A stretch of 64,000 nucleotides of DNA from assembly GCF_014652375.1 (NCBI RefSeq), contig NZ_BMYR01000003.1, positions 248,001 to 312,000 of the forward strand, read 5' to 3'. Source of the stretch: Alishewanella tabrizica. GTDB lineage: Bacteria; Pseudomonadota; Gammaproteobacteria; Enterobacterales; Alteromonadaceae. A model generated the notes under the pieces. That model worked only from the letters and a program-made list of their open reading frames with translations. It searched no databases and was not told the DNA's origin. Below, piece by piece: positions 28,381 through 36,790 of this stretch. A program made the translations under genes and the position numbers. The first letter of the stretch is position 1; the number at the start of each line of letters is the position of its first letter.

Positions 28381-28632
28381 GTGTCTGAATTTAATGAAGA
28401 GCAACGCTCACGTATTATTGAAATGGCGTGGGAAGATCGCACCCCTTTTGAAGCCATAGAGCGGTTATTTGGTATAAATGAAAGTGCCGTGATTAAACTC
28501 ATGCGCAGTGAATTAAAAGCCAGCAGTTTTAGGCTTTGGCGAGCGCGGGTAACAGGCCGTAAAACGAAACATTTAAAACTCCGCCATCCAGATATCGATC
28601 GCGCGTATTGCCCCACGCAATACAAACGTTGA
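28381..28632 (+). CDS. TIGR03643 family small protein
   Basis: An 83-residue basic protein of the TIGR03643 (DUF2805) family; the stretch EMAWEDRTPFEAIERLFG is the hallmark, and the C-terminal part (FRLWRARVTGRKTKH) is arginine- and lysine-rich. The helical N-terminal half recalls a helix-turn-helix, but no DNA-binding role is shown. The start is a GTG at 28381, six bases after the DUF2237 stop. A hairpin with a T-run follows at 28644-28687. Confidence 0.87.
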   Translation: MSEFNEEQRSRIIEMAWEDRTPFEAIERLFGINESAVIKLMRSELKASSFRLWRARVTGRKTKHLKLRHPDIDRAYCPTQYKR

Positions 28633-28643
28633 GGCAAGCGAAG

Positions 28644-28687
28644 GGCACCCTACTAAGATATGTTACTCATGCAGGGTGCCAATTTTT
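28644..28687 (+). terminator. Terminator of the DUF2237 operon
   Basis: Arms GGCACCCT (28644-28651) and AGGGTGCC (28673-28680) form an 8-bp stem with a 21-base loop, then AATTTTT. Confidence 0.65.
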
Positions 28688-28796
28688 GTATTAGTATTTG
28701 GACCTAGTTTTTGGTATTAGTTGCTTGTACTGGGATATGTGTCCAACGCGTTCTAGTGTAAGCGCTTAAATTGCTAACAACATCCGTTAACAAAGC

Positions 28797-28826
28797 AAAC
28801 GCCACCTCTTAATTGATGTGGCGTTT
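28797..28826 (-). terminator. Terminator of the S9 peptidase gene
   Basis: Arms AAACGCCAC (28797-28805) and GTGGCGTTT (28818-28826) form a 9-bp stem eight bases beyond the stop codon of the minus-strand peptidase gene, with a T-rich run on the minus side. Confidence 0.7.
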
Positions 28827-28833
28827 ATTGTTA

Positions 28834-30882
28834 TTACTCGGCGTCTTTTTTATAGCGCTTAAACCACGCTAATGCATATTCTACTTTTGCAATCATCCAT
28901 GATGGACGATTGGTTACGCCATGATAAGCATCAGGCACTCTTACCATCGCCGTGTCGACCTTTTGCAGTTTAAGTGCCTGGTAATACTGCTCAGTCTCTG
29001 CCATTGGGGTACGGCGGTCTTTTTCACCGGTAAAGAGTAGTACCGGGGTGCTAACATTACCCACTAACGACAATGGTGAACGTTGCCAATAATGTGCCTG
29101 ATGCTCCCACGGTGTGCCCGGGAATTGGTTTTGAATTTGCCCGACATAACTATCGGCTGCCAGCACTTTTGAGGTCCAGTTAACGACTGGATTCGTGGCG
29201 GCAGCAGCATTGAAACGCTTGGTTAACCCCACCGCATATAAACTACCAATACCGCCAGCCGAACCGCCGGCAATAAACAGGTTGTTTTCATCAATAAAGC
29301 CTTTTGCCAGCATCGCATCAACGCCTGACATATGATCCTTAAAATCATGCTCGGACGCATAGTTATAGTGCAGCAACATCGCAAAACGCTCGCCATAGCT
29401 GGTACTGCCACGGTAGTTGTTATAAAGCACAACATAGCCTTCTGCAGCATAGCGCTGCAGCTCAGCCGCAAACTGCGGGCCATAGGCTAAATGCGGGCCG
29501 CCGTGGATCTCCAAAATAAGCGGGTATTTTTTTGTGGGATCAAAATCAGGGGGGGTAATGTACCAAGCATGGATCTCTTCATTACCCGCCGTTGAGGTAT
29601 AGCGAATTTCATGCACCTCGCCCAGTTTACGCTGATCCAAGAGACCACTATTAAGAGACGTTAAGGTACGGCTACGTTTATTGCTGTATACGGCAACGTC
29701 AGCCGGACGTTGACTCGTCCCTTGCGTATACGCCAAGGTGCCATTTTCCGCGACGCTATACATACCGCTTAGATAAGGACGACCCAATGAGGTGCCGCCT
29801 AAATCATCAACGAGATCTGTGCGTCGATCGCGAGTGGTAATTTGCGCAACTTTGGTTTTGCCTTGATCAGCATATTGAAACACCAGTGTGCTGTTATTTA
29901 CCCAGCTGGGGCTCTCAACACTACGATCCAAGTCCGCAGCTAGTGCTGATATCTCGCCTGACGCCAGTGACAACAATTTCAGTTTACTATTGCTGTAGGA
30001 GACTGCCGCTGGACTGGTAAAGGTAAAGGCCACGGTTTTGCCATCCGGTGAGAGCGTAGGTTCACTCTCTTGACCATCAAGCTGGGTAAGTTGGGTTAAT
30101 TGCTGACCATTAATACTCACTTGGTAGAGGTCGGCTTGGTTAGGTTGATATTCCCACTCTGCATGGCGGTTAGCAGAAAAAATCAGCGCTTGACTATCCT
30201 GTGTCCAAACTAATGGCCCTCGATGCGCATAAGGCCCGTCGGTCAGTTGCTGTTCAATGCCGCCTTCCGCAGGCACAATAAACAGTTGGTTATATGCTGA
30301 ACGCATTACACCGCGACCATCGGCCTGATAATAGGTGCGTTCCACCACAATTGGGCTCGCTGACCAATTGGCGCCGGCCGGTTTTTTCGGTTGATACACA
30401 CTTTTAGCAAAGTCGGTAGTGGCCGCAGTCACTTCGGCACTAAAGGCGATATGTTTGCCGTTGGGTGACCAGCTAAGTTGCCCAGGACGCCATTGCGTTT
30501 GGCTTATTGCTGCCGTTTTTTGCTCTTTTAGCCAGTGCACATAAATTTGTGAGCTACCATCACGATCAGACACAAAGGCAATACGATTGTTATCGGGTGC
30601 CCAACGCGGTTGGCTGTAACTAAACTTATCTGCAAACAAAGGATAATGCTGGCCAGTTGCCACTTCAATGAGCCACAAACTGCTTTGCGTGCGGTCGGTC
30701 ATAATGTCGTTTTGTTGGCGAACATACACAATATGTTTACCATCAGGCGAAATTTGCACATCATTCGTCGCCGCCAGTTTAAAAATATCATCCGCCTGAA
30801 AGGGCGTCGTAACAGAGGCCGCGTGCAGCAGAGGGCTAAAGCCCATAACAGCAGCGAGCGCGCCAAGAGCCAGAAATTTCAT
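28834..30882 (-). CDS. S9 family peptidase (acylaminoacyl peptidase-like), secreted
   Basis: A 682-residue serine peptidase of the prolyl oligopeptidase family. A signal peptide (about residues 1-21, ending HAA) is followed by a beta-propeller built of WD-like repeats (for example ISPDGKHIVYV and WAPDNNRIAFVSD) to about residue 400, then an alpha/beta-hydrolase domain. Catalytic residues are S541 in GGSAGG, an aspartate in TGEKDRRTP and a histidine in DAYHGV. It probably cleaves peptides in the periplasm. A second, unrelated-looking S9 peptidase lies 1.9 kb away on the other strand. Confidence 0.93.
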   Translation of the reverse strand: MKFLALGALAAVMGFSPLLHAASVTTPFQADDIFKLAATNDVQISPDGKHIVYVRQQNDIMTDRTQSSLWLIEVATGQHYPLFADKFSYSQPRWAPDNNRIAFVSDRDGSSQIYVHWLKEQKTAAISQTQWRPGQLSWSPNGKHIAFSAEVTAATTDFAKSVYQPKKPAGANWSASPIVVERTYYQADGRGVMRSAYNQLFIVPAEGGIEQQLTDGPYAHRGPLVWTQDSQALIFSANRHAEWEYQPNQADLYQVSINGQQLTQLTQLDGQESEPTLSPDGKTVAFTFTSPAAVSYSNSKLKLLSLASGEISALAADLDRSVESPSWVNNSTLVFQYADQGKTKVAQITTRDRRTDLVDDLGGTSLGRPYLSGMYSVAENGTLAYTQGTSQRPADVAVYSNKRSRTLTSLNSGLLDQRKLGEVHEIRYTSTAGNEEIHAWYITPPDFDPTKKYPLILEIHGGPHLAYGPQFAAELQRYAAEGYVVLYNNYRGSTSYGERFAMLLHYNYASEHDFKDHMSGVDAMLAKGFIDENNLFIAGGSAGGIGSLYAVGLTKRFNAAAATNPVVNWTSKVLAADSYVGQIQNQFPGTPWEHQAHYWQRSPLSLVGNVSTPVLLFTGEKDRRTPMAETEQYYQALKLQKVDTAMVRVPDAYHGVTNRPSWMIAKVEYALAWFKRYKKDAE

Positions 30883-31049
30883 AATGCCTCATGTGGTTAA
30901 ATAAAATGCGTCTTAACTTAGCGTGTTGCGGCTTTAATACAAATGGCTTTTAGTCAAAGAGGCAGATTTTTAGGATAATCGCACCGTTTAACAGCACGTT
31001 ATGTTTGGTACGTTACTCTTTTAAATGCGAATAAGAAAAACACTGTGTC

Positions 31050-31090
31050 GCAACTTCCATCGAATATTGAGAATATTGTTAGGAAGTTGC
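31050..31090. other. Intergenic nested hairpin
   Basis: Outer arms GCAACTTCC (31050-31058) and GGAAGTTGC (31082-31090) enclose a second pairing of two AATATT blocks. It lies downstream of the minus-strand DHH gene and upstream of the S9 peptidase gene. On the minus side a TTTTT run follows only after about 12 bases, so it is an imperfect terminator or a processing/attenuation site. Confidence 0.45.
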
Positions 31091-31117
31091 ATAACAGCTT
31101 TAGGGTGTTAGGTGTGT

Positions 31118-32050
31118 TTAGCCATCGTTACGGATGGTGCTAATCAGTTCTTGCAAGACCGTTTCGGCTTGTTCTGTCGCAATCTGGCAAGTCCCCGCAT
31201 TTAAATGGCCGCCACCGCCATATTTTAAACAGAGTTCGCCCACATTGGTTTTTGAGCTGCGATTAGTAATAGACTTACCAACGGCATACACCACATTTTG
31301 TTGTTTTAAGCCCCACATTTTATGAATAGAAATATTACAATCGGGGAACATGGCATAAATAACAAAGCGGTTAGTGGCGTAAATAGTCTCTTCGGCGGTA
31401 AGATCTAATACCACTAAATTACCATGCACGGTGCTACACCGTTCAATTTGTGCTTTCGCCAAGGTGTTATGTTCGTGGTAAAGTGCCACGCGTTCCGCCA
31501 CATCTTCCATCGCCAGAATTTGCGCAATTGAGTGATCTTTACAGGCATCAATTAACTTCATCATTAATTGATAATTTGAAATTTTAAAGTCACGGAAACG
31601 GCCAAGCCCGGTGCGCGCATCCATAATAAAATTCAATAGTACCCAATCTGTAGGATTGAGGATCTCATCTTTGGAGAATTGCGCCGAGTCACCTTTATCC
31701 ACTGCATCCATCATGTCTGTAGAGATTTTGGGGAACTTGGCTGCGCCACCATAATAATCGTAAACTACGCGAGCAGCTGAGGGCGCGTTGGCATCAATAA
31801 TATGATTTTTAATATCGCCGCTGTTACGAACCGTTTCACTCAGATGATGATCAAACGCGATATGACAGCCTGCAACATAGGGCAGGTTGGTGGTAATGTC
31901 GTTTTCGGTAATAGCAATTTTGCCATCCTGCATATCTTTCGGATGCACAAATAAAATGTCATCGATTAAATCGAGATCTTTTAACAATACGGCACACACT
32001 AGCCCATCAAAGTCGCTGCGTGTGACAAGCCTAAATTTATGGTTGCTCAT
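31118..32050 (-). CDS. DHH family phosphoesterase
   Basis: A 310-residue DHH/DHHA1 protein. Metal motifs are TRSDFDGLVCA (residues 10-20), a mid-chain aspartate, and FDHHLSE; the C-terminal DHHA1 domain carries GGGGHLNAGTC, which binds substrate. Relatives in the order are often labelled exopolyphosphatase, but DHH proteins also include oligoribonucleases (NrnA) and cyclic-dinucleotide phosphodiesterases, so the substrate is open. It has no signal peptide and should be cytoplasmic. Confidence 0.85.
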   Translation of the reverse strand: MSNHKFRLVTRSDFDGLVCAVLLKDLDLIDDILFVHPKDMQDGKIAITENDITTNLPYVAGCHIAFDHHLSETVRNSGDIKNHIIDANAPSAARVVYDYYGGAAKFPKISTDMMDAVDKGDSAQFSKDEILNPTDWVLLNFIMDARTGLGRFRDFKISNYQLMMKLIDACKDHSIAQILAMEDVAERVALYHEHNTLAKAQIERCSTVHGNLVVLDLTAEETIYATNRFVIYAMFPDCNISIHKMWGLKQQNVVYAVGKSITNRSSKTNVGELCLKYGGGGHLNAGTCQIATEQAETVLQELISTIRNDG

Positions 32051-32196
32051 AAGGGATCCACTGCTGGTTTATTGTTATGTATCGAGTGTAACAGTTTAAT
32101 AAAAATTTTAAATGCGCATTAGCGTGTATTTTTAGCCCGCTATCTAGGCTAGCGTTCATGTTTAAAACAACAGATTTAGATAGCACAAGGGTGTTA

Positions 32197-32505
32197 TCAA
32201 CGATTTAAAAACAATAAAAGTAGCGACCCAACAAGTATACCCGTCAGAAAGGTAGCAACAGGTACCCAAATCGGCACACCATATTGCCTTGCTTGATGCT
32301 CAGTTACAGGGTCTTCTTGCAGTAGCTGTTGCCGTTCTATGCCAAAGGCCACGGCGAGCGCTTTGCTCGTCTCTAATGACGCAATGCCATGTAATTCAAC
32401 CCGTTGAATGGTTCTAAGACTGAGATTACATATATCGGCCAGTTGCTGTTGCGTCCAGCCTTTCTCGGCGCGTAGTTGGCGTATCAACGTGGTATTTAAC
32501 TGCAT
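32197..32505 (-). CDS. XRE-type helix-turn-helix protein with C-terminal membrane helix
   Basis: A 102-residue protein. Residues 5-60 are a Cro/XRE helix-turn-helix (LRAEKGWTQQQLADICNLS, LRTIQRVE). After a linker a single membrane helix sits at about residues 77-100. Membrane-tethered XRE proteins of this size are common and often regulate their own locus; no target is visible. The ATG at 32505 follows GGGG. A possible 28-residue membrane peptide ends four bases upstream. Confidence 0.8.
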   Translation of the reverse strand: MQLNTTLIRQLRAEKGWTQQQLADICNLSLRTIQRVELHGIASLETSKALAVAFGIERQQLLQEDPVTEHQARQYGVPIWVPVATFLTGILVGSLLLLFLNR

Positions 32506-32508
32506 AGT

Positions 32509-32595
32509 TTACCCCTTAAAAAAGGTTGCTAAGCTAAAACCCACAAAAGCGCCGAAGGCACCACATACGGCTAGGACTAGAAGAAAAGACGTCAC
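32509..32595 (-). CDS. Possible 28-residue membrane peptide
   Basis: A GTG-started frame encoding one hydrophobic helix (TSFLLVLAVCGAFGAFVGF) and a short basic tail, ending four bases before the ATG of the HTH gene; its last codons form the ribosome site of that gene. The frame stays open upstream for 12 more codons without a standard start, and no clear ribosome site is seen. The membrane pattern and coupling to the next gene are the only support. Confidence 0.35.
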   Translation of the reverse strand: MTSFLLVLAVCGAFGAFVGFSLATFFKG

Positions 32596-32738
32596 ACGCT
32601 GCCAATGCGGTACATCTACTATAAAGTGCTATAGATAATTTATCTCAGCAAATTGCCGCTTGGTAGGATTTTTGCTGCTGCGACCTTCATGCCTGTGCTA
32701 GGGTAAACACTAAAAAATAACCAGAATAAGTGCTTGCT

Positions 32739-35633
32739 ATGAAAAGACTTCAATACTCTGTTAGCCGTGTCGCTCTGGCGCTGGCACTCTCGTTTTCCCT
32801 TGTTGCATGCAGTCAGTTTGGCACGGCAACTAAGCCGGCGCCGCTGCAGCCCAGCGCCGTGACGATTGCGGCCAGTAGCGCCGATGTGACTACTCTTAAA
32901 CCGTTAAGCCTGAGCGACATTATGCAGTTTCGCGAGATCAAAGAGCGGGCGGTTAGCGGCAATCAGCAGTGGCTGCTTTACACCGCCGAGCCAGATTTTG
33001 GCGACAGTACCGGCTATGTGCGGCATTTGCTCAGCGAGCGCGAATTTAGTGTGGAGCGCGCAGATCGTGGCATGCTTAATCAAACCGGTAGCTTTGCGTT
33101 ATTTCGCCAGCGGGCGCCGCTATTAGCGCGTGAACAGGCCAAAAACGATAAAGCCAAACGTGATGCCTTAGCGCAGAACGCTATTTTGCTTAATACCGCC
33201 ACTGGCGAGCAAAAGGTATTTGCCAATATCGAACGCTTTAGTTTTACCGGTGCCGGTAACTATGCACTATTACTGGTGCGTAAAGCCGATAGCAAAGACA
33301 GCAGCCAATTGCTCCAAGTACTGGATTTACAAAGTGGTAAGGTGAGTGATTTGGGGCAGGTGACGGAGTTTGCTACCGCCAAAGACTCGGACTTAATCGC
33401 CCTCGTCCTAGAGAAAGCCGTCATTGAGCAAGCCGCCAGTGGCACCGAGGCAAAAAACGCCAGGCCAAGCCAGCAGGTAGTAGTTTATTTCCCTGCCGAG
33501 CAGCGCAGCCTAGCACTTACTGAAGCGAATGCTGATGTTAAACAGCAATTACGTTTTAGCCCAGATGGTCAGCAACTGGTATTTTTTAGCGCCGCTAAAG
33601 CCGAAAAAGGCAAGGAAGTTGCGCAGCAACTGTGGTATTGGTCGGCTAAAGATTTAACAAGCAGCAATCAAAACTCGGCTCGGCCATTAGCCGTAGCGCA
33701 AGATGGCTGGCTGTTAAGTGATAAGCAGGCACCGGAGTGGCGTGAGGATAGCCGGGCGGTACTGTTAGGTTTTCGGCCGCTCGTTGCGCCGGCAGAAGCT
33801 GCGGCGGCACTGGAAACGGACGAGCAACTATTTGATTTAGCTCGCTTGGCCGCTGGGCGAAAACTGCAGGTGTGGCATGGTCAGGATCCGCGGATTATCC
33901 CGCAGCAAAAAGCGGAGTATCAGCAAGCACAGCGCCGCACCGCTCCGGCTTTGCTCTGGTTGGATAATAGCAGTGTGGATAACAGTAGCCTGGCAAGCAG
34001 CGCCACACCACGACTGGTCCCGCTAAGTGCCGATCTCGAAGATAGGTTGTACCCGTCGCAAAACCCGCAGGCGGCGCTACTCAGCAATGGCCGGCCGTAT
34101 CTGCAGCAACTGACCTGGCAGGGCCGGTTACATGATATTTGGCATGTTAATTTGCATACCGGACAGCGGCAGCAGGTATTTGCTGGCAACCCGTCTTACG
34201 AACGTGCGCACCTCTCGCCCTCTGGCCGCTATGCGTTGTATCAGCAGCAGGGTAAACTCTGGTTATTCGATAGCACCGATGGCAGCAAACGCCAGTTAGC
34301 AGCGGATATTAAGGTGTCATGGGTTGATGAAATGCACGATCGACCGGAGCCAGCCGCAGCTTACGGCGTAGCCGGCTGGCTAGCCGATGAATCGGCAGTG
34401 CTGGTTTATGATCGCTTTGATATTTGGCAACTGGGTTTAAATGGCGATAACCGTAATCTGACGGTTAATGGCCGCGACACTCAGTGGCGTTATCGGTTTG
34501 AGCAAACCGATGCCAAGGCACAGGCTATTGCTTTAAATAGCAAGCTGCTATTACACGGTTTTAACGAGCAGAGCAAACAAAGCGGCTTTTATCAGCTCAA
34601 TTTGGCAACGAGCGAACGGCAAACCCTGATCAGCGGCAATACGCGCTATGATTTTGTTGAAGCGCTGGAGCAGCAAAATGCCTACCTGTTTACTGAGCAA
34701 AGCTTCCGCCAGTTCCCGGATCTTAAGCTGGCGAAGCCTGATTTTAGCCAGACAACTCAGCTAACAGATGTTAATCCGCAGCAGCGCAATTTTCTCTGGG
34801 GCGACAGCCATCTGATTGACTGGGTTACCGCCGATGGCGAGCGGCTGCAAGGCGTAGTGTTAACGCCGGATGGCTTTGATCCGGCAAAGCGCTATCCAGT
34901 GCTGGTGTATTACTATGAGCAATTCTCCGATCGCTTGTTTAGCTATAATCAGATGCGGGTTAATCACCGGCCGAACTTTCCGTTTTATTTAGGGCAGGAT
35001 TATGTGGTGTTTTTACCGGATATCCGCTTTCGTGAAGGGGCGCCTGGGCCAAGCGCCACTGAGTCTTTACTGCCGGCGATTGATCGGTTAATCGAACTGA
35101 GAATTGCCGATCCTAAGGCCATTGGTTTGCACGGCCATAGCTGGTCGGGTTATCAAACGGCTTTTGTGATCACGGAAACTGATCGTTTTGCCGCTGCTGT
35201 AGCGGGTGCGCCGGTATCGAATATGACCAGTGCCTATAGTGGTATTCGCTGGCAAACCGGCTTGGCGCGACAGTTCCAGTATGAAACCGGGCAAAGCCGT
35301 ATTGGTGAGTCGATGTTCGACAATCTCAAGCCCTATATCGATAATTCCCCCGTATTTTTTGCCGACAAAATTAACACGCCGCTGTTGATCCAGTTTGGTG
35401 ATAAAGACGGTGCAGTGCCGTGGGAGCAGGGTATCGAGCTGTATTTAGCACTGCGTCGGTTACAAAAAGAGGTAGTGATGCTGCAATACGAAGGTGAAGA
35501 TCACCATCTGGCTGATTTTGCCAACAAGGTCGATTACAGCATTAAAATGCTGGAGTTTTTTAATCACTACCTCAAAGGCGAGCCGGCACCACTGTGGTGG
35601 CAGCAAGGGCAACCGTATCAGCGTAATGATTAA
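32739..35633 (+). CDS. S9 family peptidase, lipoprotein
   Basis: A 964-residue prolyl-oligopeptidase-type protein. Its signal peptide ends in the lipobox LVAC, so it should be lipid-anchored in the cell envelope. A long propeller region reaches about residue 690, followed by the hydrolase domain with the nucleophile S801 in GHSWSGYQT (the usual second glycine after the serine is replaced by serine), an aspartate in GDKDGAVPW and a histidine in GEDHHLADF. The gene is visibly richer in G and C at third codon positions than its neighbours, which may reflect transfer. The start ATG at 32739 is three codons after a GTG; neither has a strong ribosome site. Five 15-bp repeats begin at its stop codon. 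Confidence 0.9.
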   Translation: MKRLQYSVSRVALALALSFSLVACSQFGTATKPAPLQPSAVTIAASSADVTTLKPLSLSDIMQFREIKERAVSGNQQWLLYTAEPDFGDSTGYVRHLLSEREFSVERADRGMLNQTGSFALFRQRAPLLAREQAKNDKAKRDALAQNAILLNTATGEQKVFANIERFSFTGAGNYALLLVRKADSKDSSQLLQVLDLQSGKVSDLGQVTEFATAKDSDLIALVLEKAVIEQAASGTEAKNARPSQQVVVYFPAEQRSLALTEANADVKQQLRFSPDGQQLVFFSAAKAEKGKEVAQQLWYWSAKDLTSSNQNSARPLAVAQDGWLLSDKQAPEWREDSRAVLLGFRPLVAPAEAAAALETDEQLFDLARLAAGRKLQVWHGQDPRIIPQQKAEYQQAQRRTAPALLWLDNSSVDNSSLASSATPRLVPLSADLEDRLYPSQNPQAALLSNGRPYLQQLTWQGRLHDIWHVNLHTGQRQQVFAGNPSYERAHLSPSGRYALYQQQGKLWLFDSTDGSKRQLAADIKVSWVDEMHDRPEPAAAYGVAGWLADESAVLVYDRFDIWQLGLNGDNRNLTVNGRDTQWRYRFEQTDAKAQAIALNSKLLLHGFNEQSKQSGFYQLNLATSERQTLISGNTRYDFVEALEQQNAYLFTEQSFRQFPDLKLAKPDFSQTTQLTDVNPQQRNFLWGDSHLIDWVTADGERLQGVVLTPDGFDPAKRYPVLVYYYEQFSDRLFSYNQMRVNHRPNFPFYLGQDYVVFLPDIRFREGAPGPSATESLLPAIDRLIELRIADPKAIGLHGHSWSGYQTAFVITETDRFAAAVAGAPVSNMTSAYSGIRWQTGLARQFQYETGQSRIGESMFDNLKPYIDNSPVFFADKINTPLLIQFGDKDGAVPWEQGIELYLALRRLQKEVVMLQYEGEDHHLADFANKVDYSIKMLEFFNHYLKGEPAPLWWQQGQPYQRND

Positions 35634-35701
35634 AGACTAATTGATTAAAGGCTAATTGATTAAAGGCTAATTGATTAAAGGCTAATTGATTAAAGAGTAA
35701 T
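35627..35701. repeat. Five-copy 15-bp tandem repeat
   Basis: Five head-to-tail units of TGATTAAAGGCTAAT, the first and last with one or two changes. The first contains the stop codon of the S9 peptidase gene. Each unit holds a stop codon in all three forward frames. No spacers, so not CRISPR. Confidence 0.95.
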
Positions 35702-35704
35702 TCG

Positions 35705-35743
35705 TTAGAAGCCGTCTGTGGCATAGTCACAGACGGCTTCTAA
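35705..35743. terminator. Perfect 16-bp-stem hairpin
   Basis: Arms 35705-35720 (TTAGAAGCCGTCTGTG) and 35728-35743 pair without mismatch around a 7-base loop. It separates the plus-strand S9 peptidase gene from the minus-strand TspO gene. There is no long T-run, but the stem is strong enough to be a bidirectional transcription barrier. Confidence 0.65.
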
Positions 35744-35762
35744 TGCTGCCGAATGACAGTTT

Positions 35763-36263
35763 TTACAGTAACTGGGGATTGCGTTGCCAGATACTAAAGG
35801 TGAGCAAGGTCGCAAAACTTACCCAGAGTAAATAAGGGAGCAGTAGCCAGCAAGCCAAGCGGCTGTGTAAATAGAAGCTACGCATCGTGGTAATAATAGC
35901 CAGCCATAACAAAATAATTTCCAAAAACGCTGCAGCACCCAAGTACCAGGCAAAGAATAACCAACTCCAGAGTGCATTTAGACCAAGCTGCAACGCATAT
36001 AGCTGCAGCGCTCGGCTAGTGTTGCCAAGCGCAGCAGTGCGCCATACCAACCAAGCGGCAAATGCCATCATGCTATATAGCAAGGTCCAAACTGGGCCGA
36101 ACAACCAGCCCGGCGGTGCCCAGGTAGGCAAGCTAAGCTCTCGGTAAAACTGCGGCGCATTTAGCGAGCCAATACTGCCAATGGCAGCAGCACAAAAGGT
36201 CACTAATATGATCAATAGCAATGCCAACCATTGTTGGCGTTTTGTGTAAACTGAAACCGGCAT
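35763..36263 (-). CDS. tspO: TspO/MBR family protein
   Basis: A 166-residue membrane protein with five helices. The family signature is clear: LPTWAPPGWLFGPVWTLLY, then ALQLGLNALWSWLFF. TspO proteins bind porphyrins and related molecules and act in tetrapyrrole and stress signalling. The ATG at 36263 follows AAGGG. No tetrapyrrole gene is adjacent. Confidence 0.93.
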   Translation of the reverse strand: MPVSVYTKRQQWLALLLIILVTFCAAAIGSIGSLNAPQFYRELSLPTWAPPGWLFGPVWTLLYSMMAFAAWLVWRTAALGNTSRALQLYALQLGLNALWSWLFFAWYLGAAAFLEIILLWLAIITTMRSFYLHSRLACWLLLPYLLWVSFATLLTFSIWQRNPQLL

Positions 36264-36713
36264 AAAGATTTCCCTTTCATTGTATGTTGATGTTGAGTAC
36301 GGCTGTGGTTAGTGGCAGATCATCACGTTTGCATAAGTTGGTTGTCGGCTGCTGAAATGGAAACGCATATTCAGGATATTAACGTGCTTGAAGCTGGTGC
36401 TATCGAAATTTATGCATAGCGTCTGCTGTTTTATATACATTTAAATCGCGTTATATATAAATTTCGCGTTTTTTATGTGTATTGCTTGCCACAAGATTAG
36501 AAAATACAGCTCGGACGTGGGATATATTGTTACTATACAAGATGATGTGTACAAAGCCAGTAAGGTGATTATTGTGCTCAACAAAGGTAAAAAAGAGCAT
36601 AACTAGACATCAAAATAAAACTAGGTAAGGATATAGGCGCACGACAGAAGGCGCGACAGAATTGCCAATATCTCAGTAACTCTTTTATTCTAAGGGGGGT
36701 TTTTAGAGGGAGA
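36264..36713. other. Gene-poor 450-bp stretch
   Basis: This stretch is richer in A and T than its surroundings, notably around 36440-36480. I find no recognisable gene. One short frame at 36475-36606 could encode 43 residues, but it has no ribosome site and no known relatives that I recognise. A run of six G bases (36694-36699) followed by five T bases (36701-36705) lies just beyond the tRNA 3' end. Confidence 0.5.
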
Positions 36714-36790
36714 TGGTGGCCCCAGCTGGACTCGAACCAGCGACCGATCGATTATGAGTCGAGCGCTCTAACCAACTGAGCTATGGGGCC
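36714..36790 (-). tRNA. ileX: tRNA-Ile(CAU), lysidine-modified type
   Basis: A 77-base tRNA on the minus strand with an encoded CCA end. The acceptor stem is GGCCCCA/TGGGGCC, the D-arm reads AGCTCAGTTGGTTAGAGC, the anticodon loop is CTCATAA (anticodon CAT), and the T-arm has GGTTCGAGTCC. It closely follows E. coli tRNA-Ile2, whose CAU anticodon is changed by TilS to read AUA; the CGACT/AATCG anticodon stem and overall match favour this over a methionine tRNA. Confidence 0.92.

Noticed and set aside
28834-35633. A defence or toxin island around the two S9 peptidases, DHH and HTH genes
   Set aside because: The genes are on mixed strands with separate terminators, and each belongs to an ordinary housekeeping or envelope family; no defence domains are seen.
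35627-35701. CRISPR-like repeat array
   Set aside because: Units are only 15 bp, contiguous and without spacers; no cas genes are present.
36475-36606. A possible 43-residue gene in the AT-rich gap before the tRNA
   Set aside because: The translation looks plausible in its second half, but there is no ribosome site and I recognise no family; not enough to call.
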